22,761 nt of DNA from JALOBO01 sp023228225. Lineage in GTDB: Bacteria > Bacillota > Clostridia > Christensenellales > UBA1242. Location: NCBI GenBank assembly GCA_041663585.1, contig JBAYMN010000017.1, forward strand, positions 1 through 22,761, in the 5' to 3' direction. Below the pieces are notes generated by a model. That model was not told the DNA's origin. It made no database searches and saw nothing but the letters and a program-made list of their open reading frames with translations. Position numbers and translations under genes: made by a program. Below are positions 1 to 8,809 of the stretch, in pieces. Position 1 is the first letter of the stretch. Every line of letters starts with the position of its first letter.

Positions 1-2899
1 CTTCTTTTTCGTATTTTAACTTATCTTTTTCACTGTATTCATTAATTTTAGGGTACTGCAAACTAGATATACTTTCATCGGTTCTCAGTATCGTGTCAAA
101 AAGTGAAAACTGCCCACTTTCTTGATTTTTTTTATCGCGACAAGCACGCTCAACCGCTATTTCATAAACTGCCATTAATTGAGCGCGTTTAATATTAAAT
201 CCATCAAATGCTCCGCTCAAAATCATACTTTCTAAACAGCGTTTATTTAGCACTACGCTTTCTGACCTATTAACAAAATCAACTAAATCAGTATATTCAC
301 CATGCAAAGTGCGTTCATTAATTATCATATCAACTACTGCTATACCAACATTTTTAAGCCCAGCAAGCCCAAACCTAATTTTACCACTTTCGGTAGAAAA
401 ACGAGTTTGACTTTTATTAATATCTGGTGGTAAAATTTCTATACCTTGCTCGCGAGCAAACATAGTATATTTTTTAATTTCATCAGCATTTGTTATGCGG
501 TTATTAAGCACAGAAACCAAATATTCTACTTGGTGATAGAGCCTTAAATATGCTGTTTGATATGCTACAAATGCGTATGCAGCAGCGTGGGATTTATTAA
601 ATGCATAACTTGCAAAAGTTTCCATTTCGGAAAATATTTTACTAGCGATCGTTTCGGGTATTCCTCGTTTTATTGCTCCATCAATTGTTTTTTTGCCTTC
701 GGGGTCAATCTTACCATGTAAAAAAATTTCGCGTTCCTTAGCCATAGCTTCGCGTTTTTTCTTGCTCATAATGCGTCGCACATTATCGGCTTGCGCTAGG
801 CTATAACCTGCCATATCTTGCACAATTTTCATAACTTGTTCTTGGTAAACTATGCAACCATATGTAACATCAAGCGTATTTTTAAGCACAGGCGTATCAT
901 ATTTAATATTTTCAGGATTACGCTTGTTGGCAATAAATTTTGGTATAATATCCATAGGACCTGGGCGATATACTGAAATGCCTGCAATAACATCTTCAAG
1001 TCTATCGGGTTTAAGTTCTTTCATAAAGCGTTTCATACCACCGCTTTCAAGTTGAAATATTGCCTCGGTATTACCCGAACTTATTAGTTTATATACATCG
1101 GCATCATCATAAGAAATTTTATATAAATCAATTCTTTCACCCGTGTTTTTGTGTATTAGGTCCACGGTGCCTTGAATATCAGTTAAATTTCGCAAGGCTA
1201 AAAAGTCCATCTTTAACAAACCTAATTCTTCAATCTCATTCATTGTGTATTGCGTTGTCATTTGATTATCGCCATTAAGTTGAAGCGGAACATAATCATC
1301 AATATCATATCTGCCAATAACAACCCCCGCTGCATGTACAGAAGTATTACGGGGCATACCTTCTAATTGAATAGCCATATCTACTACTTTACGGGTAGTT
1401 TCACTTTCTTCGTACATTTTTTTAAGTTCGGGTGCAACTAAATGTGCATTTTCGGCTGGTTGATCTATTCCGAAATATTTTTTAAGTACGGGTGGATCTT
1501 TAATCGTATTAGGCATTGCTTTTGTAATTTTATCGGTTTCAGAATATGGCACTTTAAATACTCTACCTACATCTTTAACAGCAGCGCGCGCTGCCATTGT
1601 GCCAAATGTTACAATTTGAACAACTTTACTTGCTCCATACTTGTGGGTAACATAATCAATAACTTCGCCACGGCGGTCTGCGCAAATATCCACATCAAAA
1701 TCGGGAGCAGACACGCGTTCGGAATGCAAAAATCTTTCAAATAGCAAATTATATTTTAATGGGTCAACTTTTGTTATACCAATAGCATAGGCAATAATAC
1801 TCCCCACCCCACTACCCCTGCCGGGACCAACAGGGATACCTATACTTTCGGCATAATGTATAAAATCCCAAACTATTAAGTAATATTCAACATAACCGCT
1901 TTTGGTAATAACCGTAAGTTCGGAATCTATTCTATCTAAAATTTCTTGTGTTATAGTGTTATATCTTTCTTTAATACCAACATTAATAAGTTGTTGTAAA
2001 AATTCAAGTGGAGTTTTATTATCTGGTGGAATAAACCCTGGGTAAAGCATTTCCTTTTCAAAAGTAACATTACATTTCTCTGCAATTTCCAATGTATTAT
2101 CTAGGGCATCTTCGTAACTAGCAAGCATTGACTGCATTTCATCATAATCTTTTATATAGAACTCATTAGTTGCAAACTTCATTCTGTCAGGGTCATCAAT
2201 AGTTTTTGCGGTTTGCACGCATAATAAAACATCGTGCATTTCGGCATCTTTTTTTGATATATAATGCACATCATTAGTTGCAACAAGTTTTACGCCTATT
2301 TTATTAGAAAGTTCCCGCATAGGCTTTAAAATTTCTATTTGTTCCTGAATACCGTGATTTTGAATTTCTAGATAAAAATCGCCTGGCGCAAACATTTTTT
2401 TTAGTTTTAACGCCAATTCTTCGGCCTCATCAAATCGCCTTTGAAGTAATAATTTTGGAATATCACCGGCCAAACAAGCACTTAAACAAATTAATCCCTC
2501 GCTATATTTAGATAATAGCAAATAGTCAATGCGGGGTTTATAATAAAAACCTTGTACAAATGAAATTGAACTTAATTTAATTAAATTTTTATAACCTGTT
2601 TTGTTTTTCGCTAAGAGAATTAAATGGGCTAAACTTTCTCTACCATCTTTTATATTCATATCTTTGGCTACATAAAACTCTGAGCCAATGATTGGCTTAA
2701 CTTTATGGGTTTTTCCATCTACGGCATAATTGCTTTTTTCTTTAAAAAATTTATATGCACCATACATATTGCCATGGTCAGTTATGGCAACTGCTGTGAT
2801 TCCTTTTTTTTGGCATTCTTTGAAAACCTGATTAATACGGGTGGCACCATCAAGCAAACTGAATTCGGTATGTAGGTGTAAATGCGCAAAGGCTTTCAT
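1..2899 (-). CDS. dnaE: DNA polymerase III alpha subunit (DnaE), 3' end missing
   Basis: Replicative DNA polymerase catalytic subunit. The frame is open from ATG at 2899 to the left edge, giving 966 codons. DnaE is usually 1100-1200 residues, so roughly the last 150-230, including most of the OB-fold and clamp-loader-binding tail, lie outside. Seen: an N-terminal PHP domain with an intact metal motif (HLHLHTEFS, residues 6-13) and DHGN; the GPGRGSGVGS signature; catalytic Asp in PDFDVDI (about D400 and D402) and a third Asp in LLKMDFLALRNLT (about D565), matching the E. coli D401/D403/D555 pattern; and a FASYAFNKSHAAAYA block. The start is supported by GGGAG seven bases upstream. It follows whiA on the same strand, an order common in Clostridia, but has its own promoter. 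The intact PHP motif suggests a metal-bound, possibly proofreading domain (inference). Family call is secure; DnaE rather than PolC is clear from the N-terminal PHP. Confidence 0.97.
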   Translation of the reverse strand, partial: MKAFAHLHLHTEFSLLDGATRINQVFKECQKKGITAVAITDHGNMYGAYKFFKEKSNYAVDGKTHKVKPIIGSEFYVAKDMNIKDGRESLAHLILLAKNKTGYKNLIKLSSISFVQGFYYKPRIDYLLLSKYSEGLICLSACLAGDIPKLLLQRRFDEAEELALKLKKMFAPGDFYLEIQNHGIQEQIEILKPMRELSNKIGVKLVATNDVHYISKKDAEMHDVLLCVQTAKTIDDPDRMKFATNEFYIKDYDEMQSMLASYEDALDNTLEIAEKCNVTFEKEMLYPGFIPPDNKTPLEFLQQLINVGIKERYNTITQEILDRIDSELTVITKSGYVEYYLIVWDFIHYAESIGIPVGPGRGSGVGSIIAYAIGITKVDPLKYNLLFERFLHSERVSAPDFDVDICADRRGEVIDYVTHKYGASKVVQIVTFGTMAARAAVKDVGRVFKVPYSETDKITKAMPNTIKDPPVLKKYFGIDQPAENAHLVAPELKKMYEESETTRKVVDMAIQLEGMPRNTSVHAAGVVIGRYDIDDYVPLQLNGDNQMTTQYTMNEIEELGLLKMDFLALRNLTDIQGTVDLIHKNTGERIDLYKISYDDADVYKLISSGNTEAIFQLESGGMKRFMKELKPDRLEDVIAGISVYRPGPMDIIPKFIANKRNPENIKYDTPVLKNTLDVTYGCIVYQEQVMKIVQDMAGYSLAQADNVRRIMSKKKREAMAKEREIFLHGKIDPEGKKTIDGAIKRGIPETIASKIFSEMETFASYAFNKSHAAAYAFVAYQTAYLRLYHQVEYLVSVLNNRITNADEIKKYTMFAREQGIEILPPDINKSQTRFSTESGKIRFGLAGLKNVGIAVVDMIINERTLHGEYTDLVDFVNRSESVVLNKRCLESMILSGAFDGFNIKRAQLMAVYEIAVERACRDKKNQESGQFSLFDTILRTDESISSLQYPKINEYSEKDKLKYEKE

Positions 2900-2927
2900 A
2901 TTTTCTCCCACAAAAAAAACTAGTTTT

Positions 2928-2956
2928 ATTATATACAAAATAAATAAAATTGTCTA
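2928..2956 (-). promoter_or_regulatory. Predicted sigma-A promoter of dnaE
   Basis: On the minus strand, TAGACA (2951-2956) is followed after 17 bases by a consensus TATAAT (2928-2933). The expected start is near 2921, giving a leader of about 22 bases with the GGGAG site. The -35 box lies inside the downstream arm of the whiA terminator hairpin, so the two signals overlap. Confidence 0.72.
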
Positions 2957-2979
2957 ATAGTTTCGTATTAGACAATTTT
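2946..2979 (-). terminator. Rho-independent terminator after whiA
   Basis: A perfect 14-bp inverted repeat (2946-2959 with 2966-2979, six-base loop) begins 8 bases after the whiA stop. On the minus strand it is followed by a T-rich tract (ATTTATTTT). The stem is AT-rich, so termination may be partial. It also carries the dnaE -35 box. Confidence 0.75.
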
Positions 2980-2986
2980 ATTTTGA

Positions 2987-3952
2987 CTATTCATTTAATG
3001 TTTTAGCAAGGCTAATTATTTTATTTAATCGGTGTCTAATACCACTTTTTGATAAACGCTCCTCATACTTATCAACTAGTTCCGATAAAGTTGCGTTAGG
3101 CATTTTAAGCCTAAGTTTTGCCAGCGTATATAATTCGTGTGGCAACGAAGTAAGTCCAATAATGCTGTCAATAAGTTTTATTGCCTCAGTTTGCTCAACC
3201 GCTGCATTTACTGTCTTAGTAATATTAGAATTTAAGCAATTATTTTGTCTGTTAATATTATTTTTTATTTCACGCATAAGCACTTGTTGATTAAAGGCAA
3301 GCACCGCTTCATTTGCACCCACAAGCGCCAATAAATCGCTTATGCTTTGAACATCTTTAATGTAAATTACAAATGCACCTTTACGCATTACTTTTTTAGC
3401 AAATATTTCAAATCTAGCAAGGAGCGAAGCAAAAGAAAGCGCCATTTCTTCGCTAGAAAACAAAAACTCCATTTGATACCCGTTATTAAAGTTATCTTGG
3501 ACATTATCAAGGGTAATTGATGAAGTGGAGCATGCTAAAAAAACACCCGTTATATACGCTTTTGCGGCAAAATCATCAATGATTAACATATTTTCAATAT
3601 CATTAATTAAATTACTATTGCCGTATTCATCAAGTCTTAAAATTTCACAATCAAAAAGCACCCTCAGTGCAATTTCTGTGGGTATGGTTATTATATATCT
3701 AATGTGTTTGTTTATGGTTAAATCGTCATCGGTATAGAGTTCAGCATATGAATTATATAATTTTTTTAATATTTCGTTAATGCGTGTGTAAAGCGGTTCA
3801 ATTTCAGTAGAAACTTCTACTTTAAATTCTTTGCCTAGTAGAACCGAGCCACCCGTGTGAATAATTGCCGAAAGTTCCGCAATATTTTCTAGGTCATCAT
3901 CATACTGCTCTCTTGCTACTTCGCACTTTGCCATATGTGAAAAAGAATACAT
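2987..3952 (-). CDS. whiA: WhiA, DNA-binding sporulation/division regulator
   Basis: 321 residues, close to the usual ~315. WhiA combines a LAGLIDADG-like fold with a C-terminal helix-turn-helix. It is needed for sporulation septation in Streptomyces and affects division and chromosome segregation in Bacillus. Recognised by the N-terminal SFSHMAKCEVARE start, the ITGVFLACSTSS segment (family: RGAFLAGG), the central YIKDVQSISDLLALVGA block, the NNINRQNNCLNSN motif, and the C-terminal ELVDKYEERLSKSGIRHRLNKI helix region. The start has a GGGGA ribosome site six bases upstream. It lies 28 bases after the PHP gene. In most Firmicutes rapZ and yvcK stand directly upstream; here neither is present. 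Confidence 0.95.
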   Translation of the reverse strand: MYSFSHMAKCEVAREQYDDDLENIAELSAIIHTGGSVLLGKEFKVEVSTEIEPLYTRINEILKKLYNSYAELYTDDDLTINKHIRYIITIPTEIALRVLFDCEILRLDEYGNSNLINDIENMLIIDDFAAKAYITGVFLACSTSSITLDNVQDNFNNGYQMEFLFSSEEMALSFASLLARFEIFAKKVMRKGAFVIYIKDVQSISDLLALVGANEAVLAFNQQVLMREIKNNINRQNNCLNSNITKTVNAAVEQTEAIKLIDSIIGLTSLPHELYTLAKLRLKMPNATLSELVDKYEERLSKSGIRHRLNKIISLAKTLNE

Positions 3953-3980
3953 TTTGTCCCCTGTTTAAATATAGTTTTTA

Positions 3981-4748
3981 TTATGCTTGTCCCTCTTTTC
4001 TATTTATAAAATGAGGCATTTCTTTTAAATTTGCAATACAATTTAAATCTATATTATATTTTTTAACAAGATTTTCGCACTTGGTAACATCACCTACTTG
4101 TTCACTTTTGTGTGCATCTGAACTTAAAATAAACATAATTCTATCTTTATTCATTTGCATAACATCGCTATCGCTCCATTCTATGTGTCTACCGTTGATT
4201 TCAAATAATGTGCCGACTTCTTTTGCTTTTCTAGCAACTGCCGGAACATCAATTGCAAAATCATGGTTTGGGTGTGCTAAAATATCTATTTTATTTTTTT
4301 CTAGCATTTTGATATATATTTCAGTATTTTTTTTAATTCGGTATTCACTTGGAGTAAAACCCGTTATTTCATAAAAATAATTAGGCAAAAATACTCTAAT
4401 AAAATCAATGAATCTTTTTGGTTTGATAATTTTGTGAAATCCGCAGACAATAAAATCCAATTTTTTCATATCTTCGGGCAAAACATCAATATCGCCCTCT
4501 GCACTAATTAAGTTAGCCTCTACTCCCACAAATACTTTTATGTTATAAAGTTTAGATAGCCTGTCCGCCTCTACTCTTAATTCATCTAATTCATTGCGCT
4601 TCATAAATTTAATACGCCTATTAAAGCCGTGATCAGAAATCATAATTTGTTTTAAGCCTTTACTTACTGCCTCCTTAACATTATCTTCCATACTGCCTTT
4701 GCCATCGCTATAATATGTGTGAGTATGATAATCTCCGTAAATTTGCAT
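3981..4748 (-). CDS. PHP-domain metal-dependent phosphoesterase
   Basis: 255 residues from the ATG at 4748. The PHP fold binds two or three divalent metals and hydrolyses phosphoesters; the substrate of this branch (YcdX / histidinol-phosphatase-like) is not known. All expected metal motifs are visible: DYHTH (H8, H10), SDHG (D39, H40), the acidic GVEANL, CGFHK, LAHPNHD and a late SSDAH. A longer reading from a TTG at 4760 is possible in frame, but GGAGG at 4754-4758 points to the ATG at 4748, one base after the murB stop at 4750. The two genes are therefore very likely translationally coupled. A stand-alone PHP gene between murB and rapZ/yvcK/whiA is a recurrent Clostridia arrangement, so conserved position is the main hint to a cell-envelope or division-linked role. 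Confidence 0.88.
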   Translation of the reverse strand: MQIYGDYHTHTYYSDGKGSMEDNVKEAVSKGLKQIMISDHGFNRRIKFMKRNELDELRVEADRLSKLYNIKVFVGVEANLISAEGDIDVLPEDMKKLDFIVCGFHKIIKPKRFIDFIRVFLPNYFYEITGFTPSEYRIKKNTEIYIKMLEKNKIDILAHPNHDFAIDVPAVARKAKEVGTLFEINGRHIEWSDSDVMQMNKDRIMFILSSDAHKSEQVGDVTKCENLVKKYNIDLNCIANLKEMPHFINRKEGQA

Positions 4749-4749
4749 T

Positions 4750-5670
4750 TTATCCTCCAAAAATTTTTATTTCGGGTATTAAAACCACATTAAATTTTTT
4801 ATACACAGTACTTGAAATATAATCCATTAGATTTGCTACATCTGAGCAAGTTGCATTTCCCAAATTAACAATAAATCCGCTATGCACATTTGAAACTGCT
4901 GCTCCGCCAAAAGTTATACCCTTTAATCCCGCATCTTCAATGAATTTGGCAGCATATCCTTCTTTTGGTTTTTTGAACGCACTGCCGGCATTTGGATAAC
5001 CTACATTTTGAGTTTGTTTTCTTTTTAAAGTAAATTCTGTAATTCTATTTTGAATGTTTTTTTGTTCATCTTTTTTTAATTTTAAAATTGTACTTAATAT
5101 TACGCAGTGCTGATATTTTTTTTCTTCAAAAATACTATGCCTATAATCAAATTGCGCATTTTGATTAGATATTATGGTTGCTTTTCCATTATCATAAACT
5201 TTCACGCTTTTAACAATGTCTGACATTTGCCCACCATAAGCACCTGCATTCATATAAACTGCACCGCCTACACTACCCGGAATACCACACGCCCATTCTA
5301 AGCCCGAAAAATTATTATCTAATGCAATATTTACAATTTCTTGTATTGATGCGCCCGCTTCGGCGGTAATATAAGTCCCGCTTATTTTAACTGTTTGTAG
5401 TTTATCGGTCTTAATAACTACACCATTAATGCCACTATCTAAAACTAAAACATTAGTGCCTCTCCCTAAAACATAAAATCTAATTCCAATTTTTTTGCAT
5501 AGTATACAAATAATATTAAGTTCTCTAATATCTGATGGCATTACCATAATATTAGCATTACCACCGATTTTAAATGATGTGTACTTTGATAAATTTGCAT
5601 TTAAAAATAATCGCGATGAAGGTATAAAACTGCATAGTTGTTTATATAAAAAATCAAACTCTGCATTCAT
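4750..5670 (-). CDS. murB: UDP-N-acetylenolpyruvoylglucosamine reductase MurB
   Basis: 306 residues, normal length. This flavoenzyme reduces UDP-GlcNAc-enolpyruvate to UDP-MurNAc with NADPH in the cytoplasm, the second committed step of peptidoglycan precursor synthesis. Seen: the FAD-binding N-terminal part with YTSFKIGGNA (residues 30-39) and GRGTNVLV (69-76), the pyrophosphate loop GIPGSVGGAVYMNAGAYG (about 129-146), and PNAGSAFKKP, where S230 matches the catalytic serine of the GSxFKNP motif. It ends in EIKIFGG. The start ATG has GGAGT eight bases upstream. It sits 47 bases after the solute-binding protein gene and one base before the PHP gene. Confidence 0.97.
   Translation of the reverse strand: MNAEFDFLYKQLCSFIPSSRLFLNANLSKYTSFKIGGNANIMVMPSDIRELNIICILCKKIGIRFYVLGRGTNVLVLDSGINGVVIKTDKLQTVKISGTYITAEAGASIQEIVNIALDNNFSGLEWACGIPGSVGGAVYMNAGAYGGQMSDIVKSVKVYDNGKATIISNQNAQFDYRHSIFEEKKYQHCVILSTILKLKKDEQKNIQNRITEFTLKRKQTQNVGYPNAGSAFKKPKEGYAAKFIEDAGLKGITFGGAAVSNVHSGFIVNLGNATCSDVANLMDYISSTVYKKFNVVLIPEIKIFGG
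4754..4758 (-). promoter_or_regulatory. Ribosome site of the PHP gene inside the murB 3' end
   Basis: The last two glycine codons of murB read GGA GGA and directly precede the stop TAA. They form GGAGG five bases before the downstream ATG at 4748. This decides the PHP start and predicts translational coupling. Confidence 0.85.
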
Positions 5671-5717
5671 ATTTTACTCCATAAATAAAATTTTTACAAT
5701 AACATTTTGCTATTTTG

Positions 5718-6839
5718 TTAATTATAAATTTTTTCGCACTGCTTTTGTGCATCACTATCGCCTAAAATTGCAAGTAAACTATTAGAAATTATATTTTTTA
5801 TGTTTTCCTTGTCGGTAAATACATTTAGGACAGTTAATTCGTTTGATAAAACTTTTTCAAAATCGCTGTACGGTGTTGCTGTGTATAAATCTGTTAGAGA
5901 AGTACTAAACATACTTATATTTTTTATCGTATTCTGCAATTCCTTTGAAATTATAAACTCAATATACTTTTCAGCCATTTTTTTGGCTTTCGTATCTGTT
6001 GTAATTACGCTCATATACTGCACAAGGTCAGTGTAGCCTCCCAAAAATGAATATTTGTAGTCACCTAAGCCATTAGCCATACGATTATCACAGCGATAAA
6101 CATCTCTTGTAGTGCCTAACAGCACACAAGATTTGCCTGCAATAAATTTTTCGTACGCATTATATAATGTATTATTAATAATTTCGCTATCAAGTGTTGC
6201 CATTGTTGTTCTATTACTAGAATTTTTTAAAAAACTAAGCAAACCAGCGTTATAACCATTTCCCGCTGTTGTAAATGATGTAATAGTGTTTTTTTTAGTT
6301 TTATATGTCAGCGAAAAAGCATTTTCATTTAAATTTGTAATATTTTCAAATTTTCTATTTATGATTTCAGTATTGCCTATAAGCGCATAACCGCCCATAA
6401 CCCACGGGACGCCATACAGTGTTCCCTTATAATAGCCACCGCTTGTGATGTCGTTACGCGAGGTAACATTGCCTTTATAGGCTTGTAAATAAGGCAAAAT
6501 TACATTGCCTGTACCAACTCCATAAGATATTAAATCTGGCAAATAACCCGCCACAAGTTCTTCAATTAGTTGTTCATAAGTCATATTTTTTACTGCAATA
6601 AATGTTCCTATATTTTTCTTTTCAAATTGAATTGCTGCTTTTTTTAACCAGCCAGAACGCGAACTACTGCCACCTTCAAATGTATCAATATTCCACAGTT
6701 CAATAACTCCTTGATAATTTTTTTCGCCGGCACTGTAATAGTCGTTATTTAATTGTGAAAAAATTAATGCCGGCGCAATTAATAAATACATAGCAACGAG
6801 TATGCATAATATCCTATTAAGTTTTTCTTTGTTTATCAA
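5718..6839 (-). CDS. Extracellular solute-binding protein, family 1 type
   Basis: 373 residues. It resembles substrate-binding subunits of carbohydrate-type ABC importers. Seen: a short basic N-terminus and one hydrophobic segment (about 10-28); the start of the mature fold, VIELWNIDTFEGG (about 45-57); SGWLKKAAIQFEKKN; GYLPDLISYG; GTLYGVPWVMGGYALIGN; a hinge-like AYEKFIAGKSCVLLGT; and a KYIEFIISKE helix. The start is TTG at 6839, supported by AAGGAG seven bases upstream. Oddities: there is no lipobox cysteine (C12 lies inside the hydrophobic stretch and is badly placed), so it may be an N-terminally anchored or secreted protein rather than the usual lipoprotein. There is no permease or ATPase gene beside it. 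It stands between uvrC and murB, 99 and 47 bases away, so co-transcription with murB is plausible. The ligand cannot be named. Confidence 0.8.
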   Translation of the reverse strand: MINKEKLNRILCILVAMYLLIAPALIFSQLNNDYYSAGEKNYQGVIELWNIDTFEGGSSSRSGWLKKAAIQFEKKNIGTFIAVKNMTYEQLIEELVAGYLPDLISYGVGTGNVILPYLQAYKGNVTSRNDITSGGYYKGTLYGVPWVMGGYALIGNTEIINRKFENITNLNENAFSLTYKTKKNTITSFTTAGNGYNAGLLSFLKNSSNRTTMATLDSEIINNTLYNAYEKFIAGKSCVLLGTTRDVYRCDNRMANGLGDYKYSFLGGYTDLVQYMSVITTDTKAKKMAEKYIEFIISKELQNTIKNISMFSTSLTDLYTATPYSDFEKVLSNELTVLNVFTDKENIKNIISNSLLAILGDSDAQKQCEKIYN

Positions 6840-6938
6840 AAAAACACTCCTTATCGCTTTAAATATATGATGTTTATTTAAAGTTTATTAGAAATGTTTT
6901 AAATGTTTTTTAAATTAAAAATTAAAATTTAAGAATTA

Positions 6939-8768
6939 TCATTTTTTATCTTGGTAAAAATATGCAACAATTTCTGTTGCAAGTTTTTTGCTTATGCCTT
7001 CCAATCCATAAAGTTCTATAACTGTGGCTTGCTTAATTTTACTCAATGAACCAAAATGTTCTAACAATACCTTTTTGCGTTTTGCCCCAATGTGCGGAAC
7101 TTTATCTAATTCGCTTGCAAATGCATTATTTGACCTTAATTTACGATGATATGTTATTGCAAACCGATGTGCTTCATCACGCACGCGTTGAAGTAGCCTT
7201 AATGAATAACTACTATGCGGTAAAATTATTGGCAATTCATTTCCAACTTTGTAAATTTCTTCTTCGCGCTTAGCAAGAGATACTAAATCTATACTTTGAT
7301 CAAATTCACTTTTTTTAAGTTCATTATAGGCAAACGATAACTGTCCTTTTCCACCATCAACAAGAATTAAAGATGGCTTTGAACCAAAACTTAAATCTTG
7401 TTCTGATAATTTTTCAAGTCTGCGCTTTATTACTTCTGCCATAGATGCAAAATCATTTGCACCCTCCACAGTGTTAATTTTAAATCTGCGATACTGAGAA
7501 TTATCGGCTTTGCCATTTATAAAAACTACCATAGATGCAACCTTGTTTGTGCCACTAATATTTGATATGTCATAACCCTCAATACGCACAGGCAAATTAT
7601 TTAAATGTAAATCGTTTTTCAAACTTTCTACCGCCCCATAAGTTAACGCTTCTTGCTGTTGCATTCTCTGCAAATTTTTTTCAAAATATTCTTGTGCATT
7701 TTTAAGTGCAAAATCTAGTAATTCTTTTTTTGTGCTTTTAATCGGAACTGTAATTGTAACAGATAATCCGCGTTTAAGTGACAAAAAATCTTTTAGCGTT
7801 TCATAATCATCAGGTGAATATTGCATAACAATATTTTCGGGCACAATTGCATTTAAGTAATATTGTGCTATAAATGCCGATACCGCCTCAGCGGGATTTA
7901 AACATAAATCAATGATATCAAAATTTTTACAAGCGACCACTTTACCGCCTCGAACAGATAATACACATATAACGCTTTGTTCGCTCCCAGTATAATAAGC
8001 AAATAAATCCATATCAACTTTTTTAGTTAAATTGGTTAGTAATTTAAAGCGTTTTTGTTCTAGCATTTGCAATTTATCACGCATTTCGGTTGCTTTTTCA
8101 AATTGTTCGCTTTCTGAAAAATTAAGCATTTTATCTTTTAATATTCTTTTAACAACAGTATCTTTACCACTTAAAAATTCAATTACTTTATTGATATTTT
8201 TTTTGTAATCTGCACTAGATATCCTTCCTGTACATGGTGCGGTACATTTATTTAAATGATATTTTAAACATTCTCTTCGTTCCTTAACCTGTTTTGATAA
8301 ATCAAGATTACATGTTTTTAAAGGAAAAACTTCGGCAATAATATCTGTTATATTTTTAACCGATAGCCCTGCAAAATATGGTCCAAAGTATTTTGCACCA
8401 TCGCTTTTTAATTTGCGTACAATTTTCACAGCGGGGAATTTATCGTTCATATTTATTTTAATATATGGAAGTGCTTTATCATCTTTTAAAAGTATATTAT
8501 AATGTGGTTTATGCTTTTTTATTAAATTAGATTCTAGCGATAATGCATCAAGTTCCGAATCAGTTATAATATATTCAAAATCCGCAATTTTTTCAACCAT
8601 TTTCATTACTTTTAACGAATGTATTTTTGAAGATTGAAAATACTGGCTAACACGATTTTTTAAAAAGCGCGCCTTACCAATATATATAATTGTTCCGCTA
8701 GCATCATACATTATATACACACCGCTTTTGAGCGGTAAATTTTTTAATTTCTCTTTAATTAAATTCAT
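6939..8768 (-). CDS. uvrC: UvrABC system protein C (excinuclease)
   Basis: 609 residues from the ATG at 8768. UvrC makes both incisions around bulky DNA lesions after UvrA2B loading. Domains in order: GIY-YIG nuclease (GVY at 16-18, YIG at 29-31); a four-cysteine cluster beginning PLKTC and ending NKCTAPC (about 150-180); the UVR/UvrB-contact helix with EKATEMRDKLQMLEQ (about 220-235); the RNase H-like second nuclease with EGYDISN, LILVDGGKGQL and a late HRFAITYHRKLRS; and C-terminal tandem helix-hairpin-helix (KVPHIGAKRKK, YGLEGISKK). A TTG two codons earlier is in frame but has no support. No ribosome site precedes either start; a consensus -10 box ends six bases before the ATG. It follows arsR by 41 bases. 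Confidence 0.97.
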   Translation of the reverse strand: MNLIKEKLKNLPLKSGVYIMYDASGTIIYIGKARFLKNRVSQYFQSSKIHSLKVMKMVEKIADFEYIITDSELDALSLESNLIKKHKPHYNILLKDDKALPYIKINMNDKFPAVKIVRKLKSDGAKYFGPYFAGLSVKNITDIIAEVFPLKTCNLDLSKQVKERRECLKYHLNKCTAPCTGRISSADYKKNINKVIEFLSGKDTVVKRILKDKMLNFSESEQFEKATEMRDKLQMLEQKRFKLLTNLTKKVDMDLFAYYTGSEQSVICVLSVRGGKVVACKNFDIIDLCLNPAEAVSAFIAQYYLNAIVPENIVMQYSPDDYETLKDFLSLKRGLSVTITVPIKSTKKELLDFALKNAQEYFEKNLQRMQQQEALTYGAVESLKNDLHLNNLPVRIEGYDISNISGTNKVASMVVFINGKADNSQYRRFKINTVEGANDFASMAEVIKRRLEKLSEQDLSFGSKPSLILVDGGKGQLSFAYNELKKSEFDQSIDLVSLAKREEEIYKVGNELPIILPHSSYSLRLLQRVRDEAHRFAITYHRKLRSNNAFASELDKVPHIGAKRKKVLLEHFGSLSKIKQATVIELYGLEGISKKLATEIVAYFYQDKK

Positions 8769-8773
8769 AACCA

Positions 8774-8803
8774 ATTATACATTGATTTTGTATTATTTGT
8801 AAA
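8774..8803 (-). promoter_or_regulatory. Predicted uvrC promoter giving a leaderless mRNA
   Basis: On the minus strand, TTTACA (8798-8803) is followed after 18 bases by TATAAT (8774-8779). The ATG of uvrC is at 8768, so transcription would start at or within a couple of bases of the initiation codon. Together with the lack of a Shine-Dalgarno sequence, this suggests leaderless translation, or that the main uvrC message is read through from arsR. Confidence 0.6.
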
Positions 8804-8809
8804 ATGATT

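Noticed and set aside
852..1744. Several plus-strand open frames of 67-100 codons inside dnaE
   Set aside because: They overlap well-conserved DnaE motifs on the minus strand, have no start signals, and their products look like antisense shadows.
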